A DNA stretch of 64,000 nt from Tulasnella sp. 424 (lineage: Eukaryota > Basidiomycota > Agaricomycetes > Cantharellales > Tulasnellaceae), in contig WSUB01000163.1 of NCBI GenBank assembly GCA_019633425.1, forward strand, positions 26,306 to 90,305. The letters are read 5' to 3'. This document shows positions 35,705 through 46,149 of this stretch, one piece after another. Numbering within the stretch: position 1 is the first letter of the stretch; every line of letters begins with the position of its first letter. Both the position numbers and the translations under genes were made by a program. A model generated the notes under the pieces. That model worked only from the letters and a program-made list of their open reading frames with translations. It had not been told where the DNA came from and made no database searches.

Positions 35705-36853
35705 TGCAGAGCCTGGGTGGCCAGGGAACCTCAAGTTACAGATGCAAAGCAGTGACCACCGTGCGTTGTAATGATGACGGACCTATTAAAATGACGATCT
35801 TTCATGAACAACTATGGATATCAGACGCCGATGCTCACGAACGTTGTCCATGCCCTCGCGTTCGAAGAGTTGATGGGACAGCGCCTCGGCGTGACTAATA
35901 TGTTCGGTAGAACCCAGAAATATGAAACAGTGGAACAGCGCGGTCGGAGGCGGCTTGATCGAGGTGCGTTCCTTCTCTAAATCCTAGCATGGATTTGCTC
36001 AGTGGGCACCAGTGCGGACCGGCCACCTTCAACCTTGTCCCCCATCCAAATCCCGTCGCCCAACGCGGCGCCTCCTCCACGACATTAACTTCTATCCCTC
36101 CAAAAACACAGTTTTTCAACTGGCGATCAACCGAAAACGGTCATACTCCCTTCATTGTGGCATCATCCTGGAGACCGGACAACTACACGAAAGTACACTC
36201 TTATCTCCACCGATGCCAATTCCTATGATTCGATTGTTGAGCTGGTTGTCATTTTTTCACGATGCTGAGAGAAAGATGTGCTGGGAAGAGCTTTATCGTC
36301 GGGCTCGGTGGCACTTTCCGAACGGGTTATCTTCTCAGTTTAAGGGTCCAACGGGAATAGCAAACGACGCAAGCAATGTTAACCGTGGAAGGTCATTGGA
36401 GTGAGCGGGTGGAAGGTGTTGGCGCCATGGCTTGGGTCGTTCTGGTTGGAGAGTCGGAGGTTTTCGCGAGATGAAGGCGCTTACTGTAAGGTCCCTCGGC
36501 GTACTAGTTTGTCGCTCCATATACGAGCATCGCCGGACCAATCTGAGCGGGTATATGAGGATGCAGTATCCCGAGATGTACGCCGTCCCAAGGTGGGTCC
36601 GTTCTAGGCCAAGGGCAAGGTCACAAGTCGGAACGGTAGGCGACGGGAGGGAAAGGAGTCGTCAGGTGTATTATTGGCGTTCAGCTCGAGACATTTGCAA
36701 GAGGTGGATCCGGAAGAGGACGGAGGATCAAGGAAAACGACCACTCGATGATTTCACAGAGTGGATGGGTTCGGTTGTTTCGCCGGGTGATGGCTTGTCC
36801 TTCGCGGACTTGTCCTCGGTGTGTCAGATGGCGTCTTTGACGTGAAGCTCGCG

Positions 36854-36861
36854 TGACGTCA
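36854..36861. promoter_or_regulatory. CRE, unit 5
   Basis: TGACGTCA followed by TATGATTG. The E-box half is missing because array sequence ends at about 36930, where the aminotransferase 5' region begins. Confidence 0.45.
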
Positions 36862-37162
36862 TATGATTGTCGAGAAAAACTCTGTTCGCTTCCGATTGCC
36901 CGTATGTACATGTCGTGGTAGAACATGCCGATGTGGTGGAGGTTAATGTGGGTTTAGGAAGAGGTTGTTTAGTGCTTTGGATCAAGTGGGGCGCTTTCCA
37001 TGGCAGTTCAGTTCTCAATGGGACTCTCTCGCGATTTCGAACTCTACTAATTCCCAGCCCGCGGCGTTGTCTCCTCATTCGGATCGCCTCCGCGCGCGAT
37101 TTTTCAGAAACGATGCTTTTAAGTTTTCACTCTATCCAGCCAAGGGAACAAAGAACCGGTTC

Positions 37163-38794
37163 ATGCGTCTTTCGAAAACCATAGTAGCCGTTCCTAAACC
37201 ACCGTGCGTGCTCATGTGCCGTCCTTCGCGTCAACCGGAGATAGCCTGACTCGACTTCAAATCTCTCCACAGCATAGCCAAAGTCGGGCAATGGCTGAAG
37301 CGCTACAATAATGAATTCGGCCCACCTATCGACCTATGCCAAGGTGCCCCATCAGCGCCGCCATGCGAACAGCTCAAAAAAGCACTCGCCAGCGCAGCGT
37401 CGGACCCTGCCAGTGCCAAATATTCAGGGAATTTTGGGATGCAACTCATGAGAGAGGCGTTGGCAAACGAGATGAAGGTCGTCTACGGCCCTAATACGGA
37501 CGTCAAGGCTACGGACGTCGCTTTGACGGCAGGATGCAATTTGGCGTTTTACGCTGTGGCGCAGGTTGTAGCTGATAGAGGGGATGAGATTATATTGCCG
37601 GTACCTTGGTGAGCGACACAAAATGCACGTACATACGATCTGCTTTCAACCTTGTTGACGTCTCTGGGATAGGTACTTTAATCACCAGTGAGAGAATATC
37701 TCTCTAAGCCTTGAGTCGCGAATTCACACCTACGTGGTTCTCCGTTCCGCGCAGAATGGCTCTTCAGATGCTCGGTATCACGTGTGTTCCGCTCCCTCTC
37801 AAACCTGAAGATGGATTCCAACCTTCCGTTGAAGCGTGCGAGGCCTTGATCACACCGAGCACGAGAGCGATCGCGCTCGTCACGCCGAACAATCCGGTTC
37901 GTAACCATACAACCCCGCGATTCACACCCTGGCTACCAACAAAGCCATCTTGATTTTTCTTTATCTTCATTGCAGACAGGGGCTATCTACTCACCAGAGC
38001 TGCTCAAGTCCTTCGCGTCGTTTGCCCAGAAGCACGACATTATGTTAATCCTCGACGAGACCTACCGCGACTTTATCACCACTGGTCCCCCCCATTCCCT
38101 ATTATCTTCAAGTGATGCATGTAACTGGAGAGACAGCATCGTCCATCTTTTCTCGTTCTCCAAGAGCTATGCGATCCCAGGTTACCGATTGGGCGCTATC
38201 GTCGCGGGAGAGTCCGTTCTTGAGCAAGTTGGAACGGTTTTGGATACGATTCAGGTAAGAGCGCCCGCTTTCTCGCCTTCAGCCTTGGACTTCAACGAGT
38301 TATGATAGATTTCTCCGCCTACCCTCCCCCAACTCGCTCTTCAATCGATCCTCCCATCCTTGCGGCCACTCTTGATCGACACCGCCCAAGCTCTTGCAGC
38401 CCGCCACGACCACTTTAGACGTGCTCTAACCACCTCAGCTCCTCGGTGGGGCATTGGTAGTCAAGGTGGTTATTTTGCTTTCATCCGCCACCCATTCGAG
38501 CATAAGCACTCGGCCGAGGTTTGCGAAGGTCAGTAGACTTGAACTATCTCTTTGCTCAGCGGAGCACCCACATTTAGTACCGTTGTACTAATGTGAACAA
38601 TAGGTCTGGCAGCGCGAGTGGGGATTGCATGTCTTCCAGGGAGCAACTTTGCAACAGAGCGAAATGGGATCATCACCAGCGACGGAGAAGAGTTCGCGCG
38701 CAAGTGGGTCCGAATCGCCGTGGCGAACGTCGATGAGGAGCAGTTGACGGAAGTCGCGAGGAGATTAACCATATTCGAAGAAATGGCTGAATAG
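37163..38794 (+). CDS. class I/II PLP-dependent aminotransferase
   Basis: Exons 37163-37203, 37273-37608, 37673-37687 (15-base microexon), 37755-37896, 37976-38254, 38309-38528 and 38604-38794 give 407 aa in one frame. The fold-type I signature is clear: DLCQGAPSAPP near the N-terminus, ALTAGCNLAFY, PVPWYFNHQM around the microexon, TPNNPTG (substrate-binding Asn), LILDETYRDF (Asp205 to the PLP ring nitrogen, Tyr208), and SFSKSYAIPGYRLG with Lys241 as the probable Schiff-base lysine; a C-terminal Arg lies in KWVRIAV. It transfers amino groups between an amino acid and a 2-oxo acid, probably in the cytosol as no targeting signal is seen; exact substrate unknown. It interrupts the KT array and appears intact. 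Confidence 0.92.
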
Positions 38795-39000
38795 AAATTA
38801 GTCTGAATATGTATTCGAAAAAAAAAAAACAATGTTCGAAAGCACAAGGGCATGTATAGACGGTAAATAAGTAGTCCCCCAAGCCAGCCCTTCATCTCGA
38901 GTTAGCCACTCCACTCGTTCTTCAGCTTCCATTCCCCCTAATCCCACATTCACGGTGGATGTCTCCGCGTACTGAATACGTATCTATCCAGAACTCGAGG
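38680..39000. repeat. left copy of the aminotransferase/GH47 junction repeat
   Basis: Covers the last exon end and 3' flank of the aminotransferase and, from about 38895, a fragment of the GH47 C-terminus on the minus strand (LDRYVF-type reading, with NTQ/NTE positions mutated). It aligns along its length with 55403-55712. The shared flank includes AATTAGTCTGAA, GGTARATAARTAG, CCAGCCCTTCAT / CCCAGTCCTTCAT and CCACTCGTTCTTC. Confidence 0.75.
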
Positions 39001-39008
39001 GCTCGGGT

Positions 39009-39105
39009 GAAGGGATGAGATTATACTGGTGAGCGACTTAGAACGCACGTGAGATTTACTTTCAGCGTTGTTGACGCTTCTGGTGGGTACTTACATAAGT
39101 AAGAT
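39009..39105 (+). pseudogene. aminotransferase exon2/intron/exon3 fragment
   Basis: GGATGAGATTATA, GGTGAGCGACTTAGAACGCACG, TTGTTGACG and GGTACTTA line up with 37581-37680, the end of exon 2, the intron and the start of the microexon, with the coding joint damaged. A second, small duplicated scrap of the neighbouring gene. Confidence 0.6.
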
Positions 39106-39265
39106 ATTCATAGATTTGGAGCTGAACACGAGCTGGCTATCATTCACGGAGACGGAGTGTCCCCGCTGTAGTCCGCCGCTCCATCAACTCGCGCTTATCA
39201 CCCACAAATTGTGCACCTTCCTGAATCGGCTCCGCAAAGTCTCTATATTTAGGGAAATGTAATTT
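39106..39265. repeat. truncated KT promoter relic
   Basis: Contains TTCACGGAGACGGAG, CTGTAGTCCGCCGC, CACAAATTGTGCACCTTCC and AAAGTCTCTATATTTAGG as at 41690-41785. No KT coding sequence follows. Confidence 0.5.
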
Positions 39266-40262
39266 CACATCATAGAAGATCAATGACGTTCAGTTCATAT
39301 TGTAATTGCATCATACGGGTGAGGGGGAAACATGACTCTCGATGACATCGGTTGGCCGTCGCCCATTGTTTACTCCAATTCAATCCTTTGCCCTACGCCT
39401 TGGCGCCCATCAACTATTCAAATCCCGGAGCTCCTGTGAGGCCGTACCTGTCCCCGGGCCTGCCCGAAGGATTTACGTGGCCTTCAGTATTTAAACTCTC
39501 CCATCCGAGCTCGGCCACTCTCATTCCCCCTTTCACTCACCACAGTTCGGTACGTCTATCACCATCTACACCCTCCACACACATAGTCCTGCATCGCTCT
39601 CCTCCACAGATCACCCAATTACCATGTGGTCTGCTCTGGTTTTGTTGGTGAGCGAATCCTCTTATCAACGTTACTGTACTATTGTTTAACCCTTCCCCCC
39701 ACCCGCAGCGGTTACCGGTCCAGACTTAGGTTATAACTCAGCGAAGCACGGCTAGCCACCTGTCCCGCGGGCTGTGTGGAGGAAATTTCCGGTGGGCATA
39801 TCCTTATAAAGTCTTTAGTTCTTCGCCGGTATCCCCATGGTTGGCGTCATGGGGGTGTCGAATCCGATGGCCATAGCACTTTACTGCTCTTTTTTGGGGG
39901 CTCGTAGTAGTACGCGGACCTCCTCGTGGTGAGCCCTGGAAACACTTCGTCATCGGTTGATGAGAAGTGGCGAGACCGCGTGCGCAATGTCGTTCTTCTT
40001 TGTTCCTCCCTCGAGCTCGCTTTCCTCCATGACATTTGTTAGCATTGTCTCTATCGTTTGTAAAATGTCGTTTCGGAATGAGACTCGGAATTTTTCTAAT
40101 GATTTGTTCGCAACGCGCTGGATGCTTGAAATCCAGTGGAACCACTATCCAAACATCTATTCAAACGAAAGCTGTAAAAAATGCGGGAGGACGATGGGCT
40201 GGTCCAGCTCATGTGGTTCGACGGCGACGAACTTGAGGTCGGCAAGCCCAAGTAGCTCTAAG
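39266..40262. other. non-array segment with a truncated gene start
   Basis: Not repeated elsewhere in the window. A TATTTAAA box at about 39488 and an ATG at 39624 opening MWSALVLL before a GTGAGC donor look like the promoter and first exon of a gene for a secreted or membrane protein. Beyond the acceptor at about 39709 every frame soon stops, so it is probably a scrap. A minus-strand open stretch at 39804-40145 is rich in R, H, P and G and not recognised. Confidence 0.3.
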
Positions 40263-41392
40263 TATTACACTGGCGATATTTCATGCACAGCTGCCATGTT
40301 GGATATCGGGCGTCGGCGCTTACGTTGTTCGTGCCCCCGCGTTAGAAAGGTTGACGGGACGGCGCTTCGGCGTGACTATTTCCGGTAGAACCAGAAATAT
40401 AAAACAGTGGAATAGCGCGTGGTTGGAGGCGGTTGGATCGAGGTGTGTTCCTTCTCCAAAATCCTACTATGGATGTGCTCCGTGCGCGCCACCAGCGCAG
40501 ACCGGCCGCCTGCAACTTTGTCCCCCATCCAAACCCTGTCGCCCGCATGACCGAACGATGCGCTTCCTCTGCTCCGTTGACTTCTATCCTTTCAAAAACA
40601 CGCTTCTGCTAACTGGCGATCAACCGAAAACTGCCTTAATCACTTCATTGTCGCAGCATCTACGAAAATATAATCTTCATCTCCACCGATGCCAATTCCC
40701 ATGATTCCATTTTGTCATTTTTTTTGACGATGCTGAAAAAAGAATGTGCTCGGGAAGAACTGTGTCGTCGGGCTCGGTGTCACCTTCCGAAAGGGTTATC
40801 GCTTGTGCTGCTCGTAGGTGGCGAGCCAGCTGAGCGACTTCACCGTAGTCAACCACCATCATCGACACACGATTTCTGATGGCGTTCTCAACTTAAGGAT
40901 CTCATGGGTTAGAGAACTACACAGGCAATGGCAACTGTGGTGGGTCATTGGGAATGAGCGGGGTGGGGGTGTTGGCGCCATGGCTTGAGTTGTTCTGGTG
41001 GGGAGGTCGGAGGTGTTCGTGAGATGAAGGCGTTTACTCTAAGTCCCTAGGCATACTAGTTTGGCGCTCCATGTACGAGCATCGCCGGGACCAATCTGAG
41101 CGGGTGTACGAGGATGCGGTATCCCGAGATGTACGTCGTCCCAAGGTGGGTCCGTTCTAGGACAAGGGCGAAGGTTCACAAGTCGGAACGGTAGGCGACG
41201 AGAGGGAACGAGTTGTCGGGTCTCTTATTTGCGTCTGGCTCGAGCCAATTGCAAGAGGTGAAAGAGATCAGAGAATGGAGGAGAACGACCACTTGATGAT
41301 TCCATGGAGTGGATGGGCTCGAGTATTCCGCTGGGGGATGGTTTGTCCTTCGTCCCCAGCGTGTCTTGGAATCATTGGATGTGAAACTCGCG
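40263..41392. repeat. unit spacer block before KT6
   Basis: Resumes the array: GATATTTCATGCACAGCTGC, GCCCCCGCGTTAGAAAGG, CTTTGTCCCCCATCCAAACC, TCTCCACCGATGCCAATTCC, then the block preceding the CRE. Very similar to 36000-36850. Confidence 0.5.
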
Positions 41393-41590
41393 TGACGTCA
41401 CACAGTTGTCTTTTTTTCCCAAGTTAAAAGTCTATTCCGAAATGTACATGTCGGTGACGATGCCGGGGGTATTGATTGCCATCCCAAAAACAGACCAACT
41501 CTGCGTGTAGGGAATGCCATTGATCCTTGTCGCATGCATATGGGGACTTACACCGCAAAGGATAACCCTGTATTTGGGCAATCACACGTG
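41393..41590. promoter_or_regulatory. CRE plus E-box module, unit 6
   Basis: TGACGTCA at 41393-41400 and CACGTG at 41585-41590 in ATCACACGTGACCGAAAGG. The P gene that normally follows has been deleted: at about 41688 the sequence jumps directly into the KT promoter. Confidence 0.5.
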
Positions 41591-41689
41591 ACCGAAAGGC
41601 GGTTAGCGCCGATTCCGATTTCAACCAACCCCAAGTCTCCACCATCGACTGCTCCGCTGGACACTCTACGGTATCTCACCACCGGTTGT

Positions 41690-42036
41690 CATTCACGGAG
41701 ACGGGGTCTCCCTGTAGTCCGCCGCGTCATCTCGCTCACAAATTGTCCACCTCCCTGAGTCTGCTCGGCAAAGTCTCTATATTTAGCACCTTGGATCTTC
41801 GAACCAAGAAAAATCGAATTCGAAGTTTAATTTGAGCTGAGACATGCGCTTCTAATGAGAACACCTACCGGCGGCGGTGGCGGATTGCCGAGTCGTGGTG
41901 CAGCGCTCGTTCCAAAGTCCCTCTCGTTTAAATTCCTCCTCCACCACCACCACCATACTCATCAATACTCCACCTCCTACCCCCGGCCAAAATCATTTAT
42001 TTCCCCATCGAATAGTTTGATCAGGCTCATTCTACT
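41690..42036 (+). promoter_or_regulatory. KT6 promoter and 5' leader
   Basis: Standard KT promoter elements (AAAGTCTCTATATTTAGC, ACCAAGAAAAATCGAATTCG, CCACCACCACCACCATAC, TTTGATCAGGCTCATTCTACT) joined directly to the CRE/E-box module about 100 bases upstream. KT6 is the only copy with those sites within 650 bases of its start. Confidence 0.5.
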
Positions 42037-44925
42037 ATGGCTGACAATATCAAGGGGGTTCAAGAAAATAGTCCTTCATCCCCACCGACCAGCGCTCAAG
42101 ACGCCGCTATTGACGAAGTCGGAGACGTGCTGACGCGTCTTAGAATCCGTCCAGTGGGAGGCTCTATCCACGCGCATTTCGCTGGGACTGCATGAGGCTA
42201 ATCGCCACGTACTGCTTTAGAGAAAAGTCCTTGCATCGTTGGGACATCTCCGAATCGAGAAAGCCCGAATCGAACCGCTTAAGGATAAACGCCGCAAGGC
42301 AGGCGGGAAAGCGGACGTACAGGCAGCGATACTCGTTCCAATCCAGTCTTCGAATTGCACGGGATCCGAAGATATGGAATACGTAGCGGTCAAGAAGCTA
42401 CGTTTTGACAGTCTGACCGACAACGATAGAGCTCTTGCTGTAAGTCATCGCGGGATTCCCACTCGCACCGGGTGTTCTAACCCGGATACCGTATATGTCA
42501 AGCCATTAGCTCATGAGGTCAACCTTCTAAACGACTTATCGCATCCAAGCGTGGTGAAAATCGTTGGTTTTGTTGAAGACATCGAGCAGGGCATCGCCTG
42601 GATGATATTTTCGTGGGAGAAAAATGGCAACTTGCGAGAGTTCGTTCGTTCTGCAGACTGGGAGCTCCCAGAACGCGTATCCTTGGTGAATACATCTCTT
42701 CCACTACGAGAGTCTAACCTTCGCTTAGCGGAACCACAGATTGGTGACGTGGTCGAGGGACTTGATTACCTCCATGGAAGAACCCCGCCAATCTGCCACG
42801 GTGATCTGAAATCGGTAAGCGTAATGTACTTGCTTTTTCTTTGCGTGGGTTGACATCTACCTGGATACAGCTCAACATCCTGGTCAATTCCAACAACCGG
42901 GCGATTATCACCGACTTTGGTTCCGCCCGGACGATGGACTCCGCAACTGCAAAACCAGTTGGAAACGCCAGTGTGGCGGCCGCGGAAACGTTCAAAGATC
43001 GAAGAACAACGACGGCGCCCACTCTCGAGTCATTGAAAGCCGAGCTAGCTGCATCTGGGGATTTCATCACCATGACGGGTCCAGCTTGGACCATCCGATG
43101 GGCCGCTCCGGAGCTGCTGGAAGGAGGGCTACCGGGTTTGACAAGCGACATATGGGCACTGGGTTGGATCTGCTGGGAGGTGCGTTGGAGTGAATTGCAG
43201 AGAGATCTGGGCGTTCGCTCATCCCCTTTCCGGGTCGATCTAGGCCATCACTGGCAACTTTCCATTTGATGAGGAGAAAGACGTCGCAATCGCTCTACGA
43301 ATTACCAGAGGCGACCTTCCGGCGGTGGGAGATAATGCTCAGCTCAAGCAAATCAAGGAACTCTGTAGCCTGATGGGACGGTGTTGGAGCTTGAACGCAA
43401 ATGAACGACCAACGGCTGTGAGATGCCAACAAGAGGTTTCGTTCATGGTAGGGACTGCACAATGCTCTAATTTACGTGTACTGACTTGGCATTCCCCCAG
43501 GATCAAGTCATACCCTCAAGCAGCAAAGTGAGCGGGTCAGCCACAACTCGCTCGAGTGGACTTTTGCTCGCCCTTGGCTCAATTAAACGGCAGAATGGCA
43601 TGATGTCTGAAGCAGAAAAGTACTTCCAAGAGTCGCTTGTGGCTGCCCAGTCGGTTGGAGATGAACAGGGCAAGGCCGGAGCATTAGATGCACTTGGGGG
43701 CCTGTACCTCGCCCGGGACGAGTATTCCAAAGCTGAAGAGTCGTACATCCGAGCCCGCAATACCTACTCCCAAATCGAGGATCAGCTCGGCTTTGCCAAC
43801 TCGGTCAAGGGTCTGGGACACGTGTATCACAGCCGGGCCGAGTATTCCAAAGCCGAAACGTCGTACATCCAAGCCCGTGACATCTACTCTCAAGTCGGGG
43901 ATCAGGTCGGCTTCTCCTATTCGGTGTCGGGTCTGGGAGACGTGTACCGCATGCGAAGCGAGTATTCCAAAGCCGAAGAGTTGTACATCCAAGCCCGCAA
44001 CACCTACTCTCAAACCGGGGATCAGCTCGGCTTTGCCAACTCGGTCAGAGATCTGGGAGATATTTACTACCAGCAGAACGAGTATTCCAAGGCCGAGGCA
44101 TCGTACATCCAAGCCCACGACATCTTCTCTCAGATTGGGAATCAGCGAGGCTTTGCCAACTCGATCTTGAGTCTGGGCGACGTGTATCAGATGCGAAGCG
44201 AGTATTCCAAAGCCGAGGAATCGTACATACAAGCCCGGGATACTTACTCTCAAATCGGGGACCAACTCGGGTTTGCCAACTCGGCCAAGGGTCTGGGAGA
44301 CGTGTACTCGGTGCGACGTGAGGATTCCAAAGCCGAGGAGCAGTACATCCAAGCCCGTGACACCTACTCTCAAATTGGGAGTCGGCCCGGCTTTGCCCAC
44401 TCGGTAAGGGGTCTGGGAGACGTGTACCGCATGCGGGACGAGTATTCCAAAGCCGAGGAGTCGTACGTCCAGGCCCGCGACACCTGCTCTCAAACCGGGG
44501 AGCAACTCGGGTTTGCCAACTCGGTCTTGGGTCTGGGAGACGTGTATCGGTTGCGAAGCGAGTATTCCAAAGCCCAGGAGTCGTACGTCCAAGCCCGCGA
44601 CACCTACTCTCAAATCGGGGAGCAACTCGGTTTTGCCAACTCCATTCAAGGGCTGGGGCGCGCCTACTCCGCTTCGGGACAGTACACTCAAGCCGAAAGG
44701 TCATACCGGGAGGCCGAGGCGGTATATCGTCAGATAGGATCCATGACATCTTTGGCCGACAATCTCTTGTACTTGGGCCGGCTCCGTCGCGACCAAGCAC
44801 AATATAGAGAGGCCGAGCGTCTCGTTTGCGAAGCCTCGACACTTTACGACAACTTTGGTCTGAAGAGTGCTGTGGCGGAATGCGATAAATTTTTTGAAGA
44901 GGTTCAGCAGCTAATGGTAGCGTAG
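42037..44925 (+). CDS. KT6: protein kinase-TPR fusion, complete
   Basis: Exons 42037-42153, 42221-42439, 42503-42685, 42740-42814, 42871-43179, 43244-43447 and 43501-44925; all phase 0; 843 aa. Kinase residues intact (VAVKKL, LAHEV, CHGDLKS, TDFGSAR, RWAAPELLEG, SDIWAL). Exon 7 has eight canonical TPR units, the early ones matching KT5. The closing units instead read REAEAVYRQIGS and REAERLVCEASTLYDN, close to KT1 and KT8 and unlike KT5, so the gene looks like a mosaic. Unlike most copies it has no P relic upstream. Confidence 0.9.
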
Positions 44926-45700
44926 TGGGGGCTCCATACTTCCGTGTAATTAGTTTAAGCCTTGTTCATCAACGTTCGAAGCGTCGTCCTATTTGCATGA
45001 TCCGAAATGTCTTTACGTCCGTTTCTGTCCCTCTTGCCCTCTACACAGACTTTCTTTCGGCCATACTTCTTCGAATCCTTTGTATTGTGATATATCCTAT
45101 CACACTTGCTATTCGTATATTGCTAGCCGAGTACAAAGTCCGTGAGACCCGCAGCCTGTAGTGTCTACAGAGCACAACGTTTTCATAGACCGTCTCGGGT
45201 ATGCCGGCTCCCCTCCTACAGAACAATTTCCACCTTGGCGTTTGAATGTTCCTCACGCTGGTCTCGTGCCACGGGATATTGGGGATAGGCTTTGCCAAAT
45301 ACGTGCTCCATCTGGATCACAACCTCAGCACATTAATACTAATTTGCCGTTCGTATTGACTGATTTTCTCGTCTGTCTTCCGTACCTGCCAGCAAATCCC
45401 CTCGGCGAGGACACCTGGGCTGCGAATCCTATCTTGAGCTAATGCGGAGATGTCCGACCATCCGGTTTAACACTTTATCATAGACTGGCAAATCGAGGTG
45501 GTGGGGCTTTTGCATCTATTTGTTACATGGGTTTTCCTGATGTCGTTACGGCCTGCCGCTATGGGTATTGGATATGACGGCGTCAAATGCGGAAATACCA
45601 GAGAACCCTACTAATATTAATCTTGAGCAAACTTCAGCCTCTTTCTCACTTGTTTGCTTTTACGAGACTATTCGATTGCTTCGCCGGGTGATGGTTTGTC
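44926..45700. repeat. unit spacer downstream of KT6, internally deleted
   Basis: KT 3' flank, then CGGCGAGGACACCTGGGCTG block and GAACCCTACTAATATTAATCTTGAGC. At about 45670 it jumps to TTCGCCGGGTGATGGTTTGTCC, the block just before the CRE, skipping the short minus-strand frame and about 1 kb. It holds the empty site for the insertion at 34858. No gene. Confidence 0.5.
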
Positions 45701-45976
45701 CTTCGTGGACTTGTCCTCAGCCTGTCTTGGGGTCTTTTCATGTGAAATTCGAGTGAAGCTACTTGATTGTTATATTTACTCCTAAACGTCTCTTCCCTTT
45801 CAATTGCGAGTTCCAGCTTATGTAAGGGCACGCTGCCGTAGAAAATGACGGGGCAATATTGATTGCCAGCCTAAAACGCGCCAGGTCTGCGTGTAATTGA
45901 TAGTGTCAAATGCGTACGGTGATTCGTATCTTTATACTCGCGTATTTCCCAATGGTGATCTCGTTCTGGGCAATTA

Positions 45977-45982
45977 CACGTG
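45977..45982. promoter_or_regulatory. E-box of unit 7 (CRE lost)
   Basis: CACGTG in ATTACACGTGACCGAAGG. At the expected CRE position (about 45750) the sequence reads GAGTGAAGCTACTTGATTG, so the palindrome has mutated while the flank is preserved. Confidence 0.4.
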
Positions 45983-46149
45983 ACCGAAGGAAAAGACACG
46001 GCGTTAGCGCCGATTGTAATTTCAACCAACCCCAAGTCTCGACCATAGACTGCTCCCGCCGGACACTATATCTCACCACGCCCCCCTCTTTACGCCCGCG
46101 TATCGCAAGGACAACCATCATCAGGGGGACCTGAATGCTATACAACTAG

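Larger units (their letters stand above)
34129..36853. repeat. unit spacer downstream of KT5, with an insertion
   Basis: Same spacer order as elsewhere, interrupted by the 532-base element at 34858-35389. From 36000 it contains the CTTGTCCCCCATCCAAATCC block and TCTCCACCGATGCCAATTCC, then the stretch leading to a CRE. No intact gene seen. Confidence 0.55.

Noticed and set aside
39804..40145. 113-codon minus-strand frame as a transposon gene
   Set aside because: Low-complexity R/H/P/G composition, no catalytic motif, no terminal repeats found around it.
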